The notes beneath the pieces are model-generated. The model worked only from the letters and a program-made list of their open reading frames with translations. It searched no databases and was not told the DNA's origin. This document shows, one piece after another, positions 27,548 to 36,583 of a stretch of DNA of 64,000 bases (position 1 is its first letter; the number at the start of each line of letters is the position of its first letter). This DNA is from Cohnella abietis (GTDB lineage Bacteria; Bacillota; Bacilli; Paenibacillales; Paenibacillaceae), in assembly GCF_004295585.1 (NCBI RefSeq), contig NZ_AP019400.1:3260001-3324000 (forward strand), read 5' to 3'. Both the position numbers and the translations under genes were made by a program.

Positions 27548-27761
27548 ATGAAGCTTGTTTCTCCTCATTCTGTGAATGCTTCGTTCATTGACAATATCGC
27601 TATGATCGGAGAGGGGAATTTCCTCATTGATAATACAACATTAGGTGGGGATAACATTGAGTGATGTTGCTAAAAACCAGCATTATATACCACAGAGTGT
27701 ATTAAATTGGAGGAATTTATCATTATGTGTCGAAAAGTTCCTTATAGAAACAAGCAATTAA
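27548..27761 (+). pseudogene. Two short gene stumps, the second DUF4238-like
   Basis: 27548-27664 reads a 38-residue ORF (HSVNASFIDNIAMIGEGNF...). From about 27663 another frame reads AKNQHYIPQSVLNWRNLS then a stop, like the N-terminus of DUF4238 proteins (HY[VI]PQ..L.NF). Neither is complete. The rest of 27545-27865 shows nothing. Confidence 0.35.
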
Positions 27762-27865
27762 GATACAAATTCTTGTTGGAATGGGCAACAAGTGCGAAGT
27801 GGATTCTGATCTTTTAGTATCCTATAGCCCAACACAGAAACTATAAATGAAAGTGGAGGCGCACT

Positions 27866-28666
27866 ATGGATTTAAGCACGTGGCTAAGTATTATCGGAAT
27901 TATTATCACTTGTGTAGGATTGTTTGTGACAGTTAACAAGACGAAAACAATACACAAAAATAGTCACAACAGCAATATCACCGACAGCTTTAATACAACA
28001 AAAAACGTTGATAAACGAAAAACCACATACGAGCTTCACGAACACCATGAGCATCATCATCACACCACGAATCACCCTTCGACCGCTAACAGCGAGAATT
28101 ATGAAATGGGGAAGGCTATAGCATTAGGTTTCGGTGCGCTCGCTGTGTTTGGGGTAGCAATATTCTTTTACATCAAATATAAATCGATGATTATTGAGAT
28201 TGCCACTGGAGTAATGATTGTGGGCGTACTAACTGCGGTTCTTGTCGCTTATTTCAAAGAATCGATCTCCAATGGATATAAATATTATTTGCTGATCTTT
28301 TGGCTGTTTGTCTTTGGGATGGTTATTTTAATCAACCATCCGATTTACTCACCTGATAAGTTGGATATTGCAGTAAACAAATTTACAAGTATTGAAGTTA
28401 AGGATGCTCCCAAGACATTATGGCAATTACATAAGGACAATCAATCAGCGGCACTCTTTTTAACATTTCAAATCGTCGGGCTGGTCATGATGATATGCTA
28501 CCAGTTGTTTTACTTCTTTCTAATCTTTAAGATCATTGCAAACAAACGAATTCAGTCGATAAACTCATTGATTAAAACGGACATAGTCTTTGTACTAATC
28601 ATCATGCTTTTTATAAGTGGCGAGCTAAATCGGTTAATTCAACTGCTACCTGCTGCAACAAATTGA
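27866..28666 (+). CDS. Membrane protein with His-rich segment, unknown function
   Basis: 266 aa. One N-terminal membrane segment (about 5-25), a soluble Asn/His-rich stretch with HEHHEHHHHTTNH (about 57-70), then about five further hydrophobic segments (90-260). AGTGGAGG precedes the ATG. No family recognised. Right after the stop a different frame reads QIEEEIRRLYYDYVKTKNLI then TGA, as if another gene's tail had been joined here. It is the nearest large gene upstream of the reverse transcriptase, so a membrane-effector role is conceivable but unproven. Confidence 0.65.
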   Translation: MDLSTWLSIIGIIITCVGLFVTVNKTKTIHKNSHNSNITDSFNTTKNVDKRKTTYELHEHHEHHHHTTNHPSTANSENYEMGKAIALGFGALAVFGVAIFFYIKYKSMIIEIATGVMIVGVLTAVLVAYFKESISNGYKYYLLIFWLFVFGMVILINHPIYSPDKLDIAVNKFTSIEVKDAPKTLWQLHKDNQSAALFLTFQIVGLVMMICYQLFYFFLIFKIIANKRIQSINSLIKTDIVFVLIIMLFISGELNRLIQLLPAATN

Positions 28667-28733
28667 AGAGGAAATCCGGCGGCTATACTACGACTACGTT
28701 AAAACCAAGAACCTAATTTGAGGAGGAGTTCCA

Positions 28734-29048
28734 ATGGCTAAACGAGATTCGAAACCAAAGATAAATAAACTCGAGGATAAATACGTCATATCCCCTTCCC
28801 AATACGAAGAAGGCCGAACGGAGCTTACGGATGATCAACGTGTAAAAGTTGATCAATTATCCCAATTGATTACTGGTTACTACGATAATTTTTTCACCCT
28901 GGCCGGTTCCTATACACCAAGAAGTTATTTAGACATCATTCGTTCTCAACTTGATCTTAGGGTAAAAGACAATATGATGGAACCACACGAACGACTGGAA
29001 GCACTCAGAATACTGGAAGAGTTGAGACGAGCGTTAGGCATTGAATAG
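28734..29048 (+). CDS. Small charged protein, unknown function
   Basis: 104 aa with good ribosome site (GAGGAGGAG). Lys-rich N-terminus, then helical (QLSQLITGYYDNFFTLAGSYTPRSYLDIIRSQL; EPHERLEALRILEELRRALGIE). No known motif. Followed by 460 bp without a supported gene that contains junction copy C. Confidence 0.6.
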   Translation: MAKRDSKPKINKLEDKYVISPSQYEEGRTELTDDQRVKVDQLSQLITGYYDNFFTLAGSYTPRSYLDIIRSQLDLRVKDNMMEPHERLEALRILEELRRALGIE

Positions 29049-29197
29049 TTGTTCAAAGACAAGAACATCCTTAATGATATTCAACTAATGGAGAATGATA
29101 GTTTAACCAAGTTCGTTCGGGCCACCGATTTTCTTCGGCGGCTTTCGTGCATTATTATGGGTTTGATAATGCCCCCTTGGAAGGTTGGGCAATACGC

Positions 29198-29285
29198 ACC
29201 GCGGCAGCTATTTTCACAATTTTCGCCGATAGCCCCGTTAAGCTGAGCCTTATCACAAATAGGGCGAAATGGTAAGGTTAGTGGC
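29198..29285. repeat. Island junction repeat, copy C
   Basis: CCGCGGCAGCTATTTTCACAA..TTTTCGCCGATAGCC..GTTAAGCTGAGCCTTATCACAAATAG. Aligns with copy E (CCGCGGCAGACTTTTCGCC, GTTAAGCTGAATCTTACCATAAGTG). The gap 29049-29509 holds no other recognisable gene. Confidence 0.65.
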
Positions 29286-29509
29286 TTAAGGTATTTAAAG
29301 CACTATTAAAGATAATATAGGTGTGGATAGCCTCAAGAATGTTCCTCAGTAGTTACCTTCTTTGTGAGAACGTATAAATTAGCTCTAACGAATAGTTAGT
29401 TTAATAAGGTACCTGATATGCACCCTCTTGTTATAGTTTTAGATCGAATGCTGAATGATGAGATATATCATAAATAAGATAGACTATAAATAAAATTGGA
29501 CGTGAGATT

Positions 29510-31495
29510 ATGTCGGTTGTAATTGGAATAGCAGAGAAAATAATTTCACAAGGATATTTTCCCAAAGAAATACCAAAAGAATTTACTTCTCTTGATATAG
29601 GTGGGCATGTTAACACGTTTGACTTATCAAAAGAAAAACTAACAAAAAAGGGGCTTAATAAATGGAGTAAGTTAATAGACTTTTCATACCCTAAAACTGA
29701 TAATTTTCGAAGAACAATCTCAGTTGCACATCCGCTACATTATATATTATTAGCTAGGCTGCTGGAAGAAAATTGGGACAAACTAAATGATCATTTTAAT
29801 AAATCACAGTATTCATTGACTACTCCCAGTGTATATGATAGTGAACCTATAAAACCAAAATTTAAAATGGAAGAAAAAATTAATAGAAGACTAACTAATC
29901 TTGTGACAAGAAAATATATCTTGAAGGCTGATATCACAAGATACTACCCAAGTATTTATACTCATTCGATTCCGTGGGCATTACATACTAAAGAAGTAGC
30001 TAAATCAAATACAAAAGATGATAATTTAATTGGCAATAAAATAGATACATTAGTTAGAAATATGCAGGATGGACAAACTATCGGCATACCTATTGGTCCT
30101 GTAACCTCATTGATAATTCAAGAGATAGTTGGTACCGCTATTGATAATGAATTTATGAGGGAAATCGGTGACAGTTTAAGAGGTTTTAGATATACGGATG
30201 ATATGGAATACTATTTTAGTTCTTCTGAAGAAGCAGAGAAAGCACTTAATGTGTTACATAAAGTTTTACAAAGGTATGAATTAGTTTTGAATAAGGAGAA
30301 GACGGTAATTATAAAAATTCCCCAGGGGCTAGAACCAGAATGGCTATATTATTTCAGAAAATTTAAATTTAGATATACAAAAGATAACAAGCAAATTGCT
30401 ACAGTTGTTCAGAGAGATGACTTGAAAGAATATTTTGGGAAAGCATTTAAGTTTAAGATTGAAACTAGTGAAAAAGGAATATTAAATTATGCAATAAAAA
30501 ATCTCAGGAAAATTATAATTAATAGGGAAAATTGGGATTTATTTGAATCTTTAGTTTTGCAATCAATTCTTGTAGATTCATCAATAATTCCAACCGTTTT
30601 TGAAATTATTGAAGGTTATAAGTATAGAGGATACCCTATTAATATGGATAAACTCACAGACTTTATAAATGCACTTATTAAAGATAATATAGAACTAAAA
30701 AATGAGTTTGAGGTGTCATGGGCTCTTAGCTTCGCTAGTAAACTTAATATACGTATTGTTGAAGATGCAAGTAATCTCTTGTTGAAAAATGATAATGCAC
30801 TGATAAATATACTTGTGATGATTTTACATTCTAAGGAGCTTTTAGATGGGTCTTTAGATTTTTCGTTCTATGAGAGTCTATTAACTCAGGAGAGTCTTTA
30901 TGAGAGTAGTTGGCTCTTTACATATGAGTGTTGCATCCAAGGTTGGATAGGTAGAGATAAGAATACAGATTTTATAAAAGATGATAAATTTTTCGAGCAA
31001 CTCTCAAGGTATAATATTTCTTTTATTAATCCAAATTATTCAATAGTTTTGGAGTATCTAAAGAAATCCATGATTTCAATATGTATGGACCAATATAAAT
31101 CAAAAGTTACAGTTTTATCTGCAAAAGAGATTTTATTAGAGGTTATCGAAGAGTATGCGTTCTCATTTGACAACGGATTATTTGAAGAAATATTGAATCT
31201 ATTAGAGTTAAATATAAAGGAAGAGATAGAAGAGAATCAAGAAGCAGAGGAAGAGATAGAAGAGAATCAAGAAGCAGAGGAAGAGATAGAAGAGAATCAA
31301 GAAGCAGAGGAAGAGATAGAAGAGAATCAAGAAGCAGAGGAAGAGATAGAAGAGAATCAAGAAGCGGATGAAGAGATAGAAGAGGATCAAGAAGCAGGGG
31401 AAGGGGTAGAAGAGAGTTGGATATCAAACTTCCTGACAACAAATATTAATAAGACACTTAGAATTAGAACATTCAAAAGTGAGCGAGATTATTAG
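29510..31495 (+). CDS. Unknown-group (UG/Abi-like) reverse transcriptase, probable defence RT
   Basis: 661 aa, about 30% G+C. RT core: GYFPKEIPKEFTS near the N-terminus, motif A LKADITRYYPSIYTHSIPW (catalytic D141), motif B GIPIGPVTSLIIQEIVG (190-208), motif C FRYTDDMEYYF (YTDD at 228-231). No maturase or HNH domain and no intron-like flanks, so not a group II intron; no obvious msr-msd. From about 310 to 560 the protein is all-helical, like the alpha-repeat domains of defence-associated RTs. Residues 571-631 are an acidic tandem repeat. Start ATG 29510 has weak GTGAG upstream. The frame remains open for 76 codons after the TAG. A kinase gene follows by 182 bp. Confidence 0.88.
   Translation: MSVVIGIAEKIISQGYFPKEIPKEFTSLDIGGHVNTFDLSKEKLTKKGLNKWSKLIDFSYPKTDNFRRTISVAHPLHYILLARLLEENWDKLNDHFNKSQYSLTTPSVYDSEPIKPKFKMEEKINRRLTNLVTRKYILKADITRYYPSIYTHSIPWALHTKEVAKSNTKDDNLIGNKIDTLVRNMQDGQTIGIPIGPVTSLIIQEIVGTAIDNEFMREIGDSLRGFRYTDDMEYYFSSSEEAEKALNVLHKVLQRYELVLNKEKTVIIKIPQGLEPEWLYYFRKFKFRYTKDNKQIATVVQRDDLKEYFGKAFKFKIETSEKGILNYAIKNLRKIIINRENWDLFESLVLQSILVDSSIIPTVFEIIEGYKYRGYPINMDKLTDFINALIKDNIELKNEFEVSWALSFASKLNIRIVEDASNLLLKNDNALINILVMILHSKELLDGSLDFSFYESLLTQESLYESSWLFTYECCIQGWIGRDKNTDFIKDDKFFEQLSRYNISFINPNYSIVLEYLKKSMISICMDQYKSKVTVLSAKEILLEVIEEYAFSFDNGLFEEILNLLELNIKEEIEENQEAEEEIEENQEAEEEIEENQEAEEEIEENQEAEEEIEENQEADEEIEEDQEAGEGVEESWISNFLTTNINKTLRIRTFKSERDY
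31221..31400 (+). repeat. Six tandem 30-bp repeats in the RT gene
   Basis: Unit AAGAGATAGAAGAGAATCAA plus GAAGCAGAGG; units 1-4 are identical, unit 5 has two changes (GCGGATG), unit 6 four. Encodes EEIEENQEAE repeats. A partial seventh unit follows. Copy number can change without shifting the frame. Confidence 0.97.
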
Positions 31496-31677
31496 AAGAA
31501 TTATGTACTCTGGGACGTCAGAGCAGCCATTCACAAAAAAATCAAACAGGGTAAGCAGACTTGGTTGCTATCAAGAGAGGACATTTTTATTAGGGGCTAC
31601 GACTTGTATTTCTTGACAAATTTTTTAAGTTTGCAAAAGGAGCAAGCAAGGATAAATTCATTTGTGGGGTCGATACT

Positions 31678-33462
31678 ATGGCAATTCCAGCACATGAAAT
31701 TGATGAGTATTTACGTGTACTAGCCCGCAAGATCAACGCTCAGTTTTCAAATATGAAAGATGCATCTGCCCTCTTCGACGATTACTACGAGGGTATTGAA
31801 AGCGAGAATCTCAAGCAAATATTCCCTCTGTTTCATGCCATATTTAATAACTCATTTGCTTTCATAAATCAAAAGCTTTCACCTGGATACGGTGGACATT
31901 TCAATGCGGATCCTAGCAGAGAACTGATTGATGTTATTGAGGCTTGTCAGAAGCTTCAAGCAAATTTGAAAAAGTCATTAGCTGCCTTTGAATTGGATCA
32001 AAACTACATGGACTTGATAGTTAGATGCAGCTCTTTCTTGAGTAAGAGTGGAGGCAGTACTATCCCTGCGGATTTTCCGATGATTGAACTGATTGAGCAT
32101 CGAGCTATATTTAATATTATGAACGTCGTGGAGGTGAAGAGTTCACCAGGTAAAGAAGCGTTTCAAACGAGGTTAACTGGTGGTGGATCTTACGCCCAGG
32201 TATTCAAATATAAAGACCCCCATTATAATCGGTGGTTTGCTTTGAAACGTGCAAAAGCTGATTTATCTACAAAGGAATTACAACGCTTTAAGAACGAGTA
32301 CGAGATCACGCGCAAGCTGAATTCGCCCTATATTATTGAAGCCTATAATTACAATAACGAAAAAAATGAATATACCCTCGAGTATGCTAACGGAGGGACG
32401 TTGGCTGATTATATACGTGACAATAACACTAAGTTGGTTATGAAAGATAGACTTAAGCTTATAGGCCAACTTTTTAGTGCTTTTATTTATATCCACGAAA
32501 AGGAAATATTGCATCGGGACATTAGTTACCATAATATTTTGATTCACCACTTCGATAAAACGTGGATTGTTCTTAAAATTTCTGATTTCGGTCTTGTAAA
32601 AATTCCTGAAAGCTCTTTAACGAGTATGGATTCGAGCGTAAAGGGCTCTCTTAACGACCCAGACTTGACAAAAGTGGGATTTGCAAACTACGAAGTTCGA
32701 CATGAGATTTACGCGCTTGCTCAGGTTGTAAATTTTATACTTTGTGGTAGAAAACATGGGAATGGAATCTATAGTAAGAATCAGAATGTGAAAAAATTCC
32801 TGTTGAAGGGTTTAGCCGCAGACATTGATGAACGTTTTGTTTCTGTACAAGAAATGGCACGTGCCTTTCAATACGTGAAAAACGGAATTTTAATGGACCG
32901 GGGGGAAGATAGTGAGGAACGGCCTACTACTGGGACCACTGTAACTGTTTCCCCATTTCTAAAAAGTAAAGGCGCAATCGTAGAGTGGAACGCATCTATG
33001 CAAGATAAAAATGCTGAGCTGCCTTTAGTTCTTAGTGGTCAGAAGGCAATGCTATATATGGGACGAAATAACCCTAATGGAATGAAGTTTTTAGTTGTTT
33101 TTGATGGAGAAGAGGCTGCTGTTTCGTTACCAATAAATGAGACATCAGATTACGGTCTGTTAGAAGATGTAGAGATCGGAAAAATAAGCATTCAAGCTAT
33201 GACAACCGATTTAAATGGAGATGGAAATTCGGAAATCGTCATCGTTGCATCGGACGGAATAATCAAAGGGGGTGTTTGGGTTTTTTCTTATACGAAAATT
33301 AGAAACAAAGAGAAAGTAAACCCTTTCCGACAAGAATTATTTGAACAAACTCAAGGAAAGGTATCGATTGTAAATAATAAAATTACGATACCTTACGGCA
33401 GTCAGGGATTATATAATGAATACCTGTATACCGCAAATGGTGTATATATTCGTCATAATTAG
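31678..33462 (+). CDS. Ser/Thr protein kinase with helical N-terminus and FG-GAP-like C-terminus
   Basis: 594 aa. N-terminal helical region of about 150 residues; kinase domain about 160-410 with glycine loop GGGSYAQVF (168-176), K190 (FALKRAK), HRDISYHN (D281, N286) and DFG D303, all catalytic residues intact. The C-terminal 160 residues are beta-rich with DLNGDGNSEIVIVASDG (about 515-530), a calcium-loop FG-GAP/VCBS-like repeat. No membrane segment, so cytoplasmic. It shares low G+C and strand with the RT upstream and is followed by a terminator at 33610. Kinases of this kind occur in phage defence (e.g. Stk2, Pgl-type); assignment here is inference. Confidence 0.88.
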   Translation: MAIPAHEIDEYLRVLARKINAQFSNMKDASALFDDYYEGIESENLKQIFPLFHAIFNNSFAFINQKLSPGYGGHFNADPSRELIDVIEACQKLQANLKKSLAAFELDQNYMDLIVRCSSFLSKSGGSTIPADFPMIELIEHRAIFNIMNVVEVKSSPGKEAFQTRLTGGGSYAQVFKYKDPHYNRWFALKRAKADLSTKELQRFKNEYEITRKLNSPYIIEAYNYNNEKNEYTLEYANGGTLADYIRDNNTKLVMKDRLKLIGQLFSAFIYIHEKEILHRDISYHNILIHHFDKTWIVLKISDFGLVKIPESSLTSMDSSVKGSLNDPDLTKVGFANYEVRHEIYALAQVVNFILCGRKHGNGIYSKNQNVKKFLLKGLAADIDERFVSVQEMARAFQYVKNGILMDRGEDSEERPTTGTTVTVSPFLKSKGAIVEWNASMQDKNAELPLVLSGQKAMLYMGRNNPNGMKFLVVFDGEEAAVSLPINETSDYGLLEDVEIGKISIQAMTTDLNGDGNSEIVIVASDGIIKGGVWVFSYTKIRNKEKVNPFRQELFEQTQGKVSIVNNKITIPYGSQGLYNEYLYTANGVYIRHN

Positions 33463-33890
33463 ACGGGGGGTAACTTCATATTTAGGTGCCTTTTGATTTC
33501 GCTCTACAGATGTTACGGAGAACCGTATCACAAATAGTGGTAAAGCGGAGAGTAGAAGTTTCGGTTAGTCTTCAATTATGCAGCACAATAGTAAGGACTG
33601 TGTAGTCTCAAACCAAGGGAGCGATTAGATATACTTGATCGCTCCTTTGGTTTTACTCGGAGCCCTATCTGGTGATCAACTTGAACTCTCATAAATATCC
33701 AATATGTTGAAACATCACGAAAACTTGCATATCTTTATCAGAGAGGCACCGATTTAGCAGGGGACTTCAATCATTTTGTCGAAATACCGTAGGTAAAGCA
33801 AATTTATAAAGTTTACTAAAGTTTGCGAAAAAGATGTTAGACCAAAAATTGTAGATAAATGAAAAGACAACGATGATTGGAGGTAATATT
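33463..33890. other. Gap with terminator and a decayed junction core
   Basis: No gene seen. About 33526-33540 (CGTATCACAAATAGTGG) echoes copy C; the hairpin at 33610-33653 ends the kinase unit. Confidence 0.5.
33610..33653 (+). terminator. Rho-independent terminator after the kinase gene
   Basis: AAACCAAGGGAGCGAT / ATCGCTCCTTTGGTTT, 15-16 bp with one mismatch, 12-nt loop, TTTTA tail. Confidence 0.9.
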
Positions 33891-34802
33891 ATGATACTCA
33901 ATGAGGATATATCAAGTCTTTCATTATATAAAGATGTGGTTGAAATAGCTGAACAAAAGGGGATTGAAATAATATTCTCAACTTTAGAAGAAGAAAAATC
34001 TTCAAGTGAATTAGGTGTTTCAAGTTTTAATCCTGAAAAAAAGATTATACAAATTGAAATTCGACCTTCTGTAATCAATAGAGTAGAAGTATTTATTCAT
34101 GAATTGCTTCATGCGAAATCATATTTGTTGGGAAATCCGTATATTCAAAGCTATAGTATGATACAGATTAATCCTTACTTTCACAATATTATTGGATCGA
34201 TCAACAATAGCTTCCATCATCATATTATGGTTTATCCAGAAATGAAACGTTTGGGTTACAATCAAGATGATATAGATAAGCAATTCATAGATAATATTCT
34301 AGAGAACTGTGACAAGGTATTTGAAGGTACTGAGAAATTAGCTCATGCCGTAAATCTATTAGAATTATATTTGAGAAGCCCCGAATCAATCTTAAACGTA
34401 GAACATAAAATTAAAAAAACTCAATCAGATGAGTATCAGCTATTTATCGATTTGAAAAATAGTATTTTGCCTATAACCTCTCCATTAGAAATGAGAGCGG
34501 CGTATGCAAAAGTGCTCAAAAAACTTAATGAGTTTGTATATCAAATCGCTAATGAATCTTTGTACCTAAATATTATTATTTTAGTGAGTCCCATTTTTCC
34601 TGATTCATATTTGGAGAAGTCAGCAGCATTTTCACTATATACATTAAAGCTCAAAGGGTATCCTCATGTATTTGTGCTTGATAAGGACCATAATCAATGT
34701 TGTTACTTTTTAAGCAATAATGGTAAGGATTTGGATAAAAACTATGTAAATAACATTCTAAAAGAAAGTAAATTAAGCGACCTCATTAAAATGTTAAGTT
34801 AG
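33891..34802 (+). CDS. HExxH metalloprotease-like protein
   Basis: 303 aa from ATG 33891 (GGAGGT 6 nt upstream; ATG 33873 is less likely). Zinc-site motif HELLHAK at about residues 76-82, with conserved-looking HHHIMVYPEM and LAHAVNLLELY further on. The rest is helical, with no signal peptide. Intracellular HExxH proteins of this sort occur in toxin and defence cassettes; substrate unknown. AT-rich, after the kinase terminator. Confidence 0.72.
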   Translation: MILNEDISSLSLYKDVVEIAEQKGIEIIFSTLEEEKSSSELGVSSFNPEKKIIQIEIRPSVINRVEVFIHELLHAKSYLLGNPYIQSYSMIQINPYFHNIIGSINNSFHHHIMVYPEMKRLGYNQDDIDKQFIDNILENCDKVFEGTEKLAHAVNLLELYLRSPESILNVEHKIKKTQSDEYQLFIDLKNSILPITSPLEMRAAYAKVLKKLNEFVYQIANESLYLNIIILVSPIFPDSYLEKSAAFSLYTLKLKGYPHVFVLDKDHNQCCYFLSNNGKDLDKNYVNNILKESKLSDLIKMLS

Positions 34803-34879
34803 TTAATTAGTGTGGATATATTCAATGAAGCGAAGTCCTTCTTCTAACATAATATTTACGCTTCGGGTATTTGCACCCG

Positions 34880-34945
34880 GTTCGGCATAGGGGGTTGGGG
34901 GAAGTTGAACCTTATCATAAGTGACGGCGATAAAAATGGTAACAA
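34880..34945. repeat. Island junction repeat, copy D
   Basis: GTTGGGGGAAGTTGAACCTTATCATAAGTGACGGCGATAAAAATGG (split: GTTGAACCTTATCATAAGTG, ACGGCGATAAAAATGG). Core shared with copies A and E. Confidence 0.65.
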
Positions 34946-34967
34946 GAAGTGATTAGAGGTCTGAGGA

Positions 34968-35204
34968 GTGATAGAGGTAATCCATTTTGATTATGTTTCA
35001 AGAAGAAGGTACTTGCTAGGCAGAACTTCTTTCAGGTTTAGATCAACGAAAGCAAGCACCAAATCATGGATTAAGCCATATATGATGCTGATCACGGATG
35101 AGAATGGAACCGATTTCCCAAGCGGGTACTATACTGCTAGATACAGAAGGACATGCGAGAAGTGGAAGAAGCACCAATCCCATTCGGGGCTCAACTTGCA
35201 TTAG
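34968..35204 (+). CDS. Short basic ORF, uncertain
   Basis: 78 residues from GTG, rich in Arg/Lys/Tyr (WIKPYMMLITDENGTDFPSGYYTARYRR). The composition looks protein-like and a terminator follows, but there is no convincing ribosome site and no family match. It could be a 3' stump of a lost cassette gene. Confidence 0.35.
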   Translation: MIEVIHFDYVSRRRYLLGRTSFRFRSTKASTKSWIKPYMMLITDENGTDFPSGYYTARYRRTCEKWKKHQSHSGLNLH

Positions 35205-35217
35205 ATTGCTGAGCCCC
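35186..35217. terminator. Terminator hairpin
   Basis: GGGGCTCA / TGAGCCCC with a 16-nt loop that contains the stop of the preceding ORF. Confidence 0.7.
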
Positions 35218-35248
35218 ATCTAAGATAGAACGCTTTTGGATAGATATT

Positions 35249-36361
35249 TTATTTTGAAAGCTGAATTATTGAGCCGATCAGTTCATTCAATTCGGATTGT
35301 AATTGCAAATGGAGTTTCTCAACGACCGAATAATCTGTGGCCGCAACATAGTAGGCCTTGATTTGAGAATCGATGGATTCGGCTTCCGCCAGATGGGAGG
35401 TGGCCTCTTTCATTTTTGCGGAATAGCGTGCTTTGATACCGGCTATTTCGGCAGCATGAGCTTCATCTGTTCCAGGAGCTATAGCCCGTGCATACATATC
35501 TAGGATCTCATCCCCGTCCCGATCTGGAAAGTATTCATGTGGGGCGGTACTGTCGAAGATAGCTGTTCCAAGCTTCGGGAATATCAACATATCAAGACTG
35601 TTCGGATCAAACCCGCAATGAAACACTTGAACTTCGATCCCGTTCTTTTCGGCAGCGGCGGCAAGCTTTTTCAGCAGAGTCGATTTGCCAGATCCCGCCC
35701 TTCCTTTGATGAAAATCCGTCTTTCCAGCTGAACGGTTAAGCTTTGAATAAAATCGAATGCTCCCTTGGGAGTTGCAGCTCCGAAAAACAAGTGACGCGG
35801 AGCGGTTGGCGTATCGCTTTCGTGATCGGGGTATAATTCTTGAATCAGCTCCTGCGCAATTTGGTCGGCCTTCGAGAAATCCATGTTCTCGATATAATAT
35901 TTTTCCCACTCGTCATGAATTTTCAATGCAGTTGCGAAAGTCTCATACGTTTTTGAATAGGCGCTCTCGAGCTTACCTCTAAGATCTTCTATCGTTATGA
36001 AATGTTCCGGTAAAAGAAGACTGTTATCAAACGCTTCCTTGAAATCGATATAGACGATTTCACCGGCCCCGCTATCCGAAATCCCCTTGCAGACTCGCCC
36101 GTCGACAATACCAACCTTCAATTCCGTTAAAATGATGCCATCCAGTTCATCGGGACGGAGAGGGGAGTGGAAGTATTGCACATGAAAGCCTTTATCCAGC
36201 AGGCTATCCGCCAAGCTTTGAATGACCGTCGATTTCCCTGTACCTTGGGGCCCCGTAAGGACCAATATCTTGTTCAACCCTTCAAATGCGGATTTAAACA
36301 AGAAATGAGCTCCGTGCGCAGTGTTGCCGTGAGCAAAATAGTGAGATGATTTTAATGCCAA
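35249..36361 (-). CDS. Duplicated P-loop ATPase (PRK06851 type)
   Basis: 370 aa with two Walker A motifs, GPQGTGKST (about 37-45) and GRAGSGKST (about 218-226), each starting a similar half: GNTAHGAHFLFKSAFEGLNKI and AATPKGAFDFIQSLT, FHVQYFHSPLRPDELDG and IEVQVFHCGFDPNSLDM. An internal duplication, typical of this conserved Bacillota family of unknown function. Start is TTG 36361 with AAAGGGG about 8 nt upstream. G+C is higher than the cassettes around it, so this is probably core genome. Confidence 0.85.
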   Translation of the reverse strand: MALKSSHYFAHGNTAHGAHFLFKSAFEGLNKILVLTGPQGTGKSTVIQSLADSLLDKGFHVQYFHSPLRPDELDGIILTELKVGIVDGRVCKGISDSGAGEIVYIDFKEAFDNSLLLPEHFITIEDLRGKLESAYSKTYETFATALKIHDEWEKYYIENMDFSKADQIAQELIQELYPDHESDTPTAPRHLFFGAATPKGAFDFIQSLTVQLERRIFIKGRAGSGKSTLLKKLAAAAEKNGIEVQVFHCGFDPNSLDMLIFPKLGTAIFDSTAPHEYFPDRDGDEILDMYARAIAPGTDEAHAAEIAGIKARYSAKMKEATSHLAEAESIDSQIKAYYVAATDYSVVEKLHLQLQSELNELIGSIIQLSK

Positions 36362-36520
36362 CCCGATACACCCCTTTGTGCCTATTCCGATTTCAACAGA
36401 ATAAGTCTGATTGGTATAGATGCCTATTTATTTGTATATTCCGCATTGTAAAAAGTGGTGTTCGTCCTCTCCCATGTTTTTTTCTATTTGTTGGCGGGGC
36501 TTAATTGGCGACTCAAAATC

Positions 36521-36546
36521 AAAAAACTCCTAGTAGGAGTTTTTTT
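36521..36546. terminator. Bidirectional terminator
   Basis: AAAAAACTCCTA-G-TAGGAGTTTTTTT between the aldo/keto reductase and ATPase genes. Confidence 0.88.
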
Positions 36547-36583
36547 GATAAGCAAAGTTAATGTATGAATGACTAATGTAAAT

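Noticed and set aside
31221..31400. CRISPR array
   Set aside because: Direct repeats without spacers, inside a coding frame.
31143..31442. Leu-rich ORFs on the minus strand opposite the RT repeats
   Set aside because: Shadow of the GA-rich tandem repeat; no ribosome site.
29510..31495. Group II intron or retron reverse transcriptase
   Set aside because: No maturase/HNH domain, no domain V-like hairpin downstream, no YADD with msr-msd leader; the UG/Abi-type motif A fits better.
31605..31640. TTGACA at 31612 as a separate kinase promoter
   Set aside because: No acceptable -10 at 16-18 nt; co-transcription with the RT cannot be excluded or shown.
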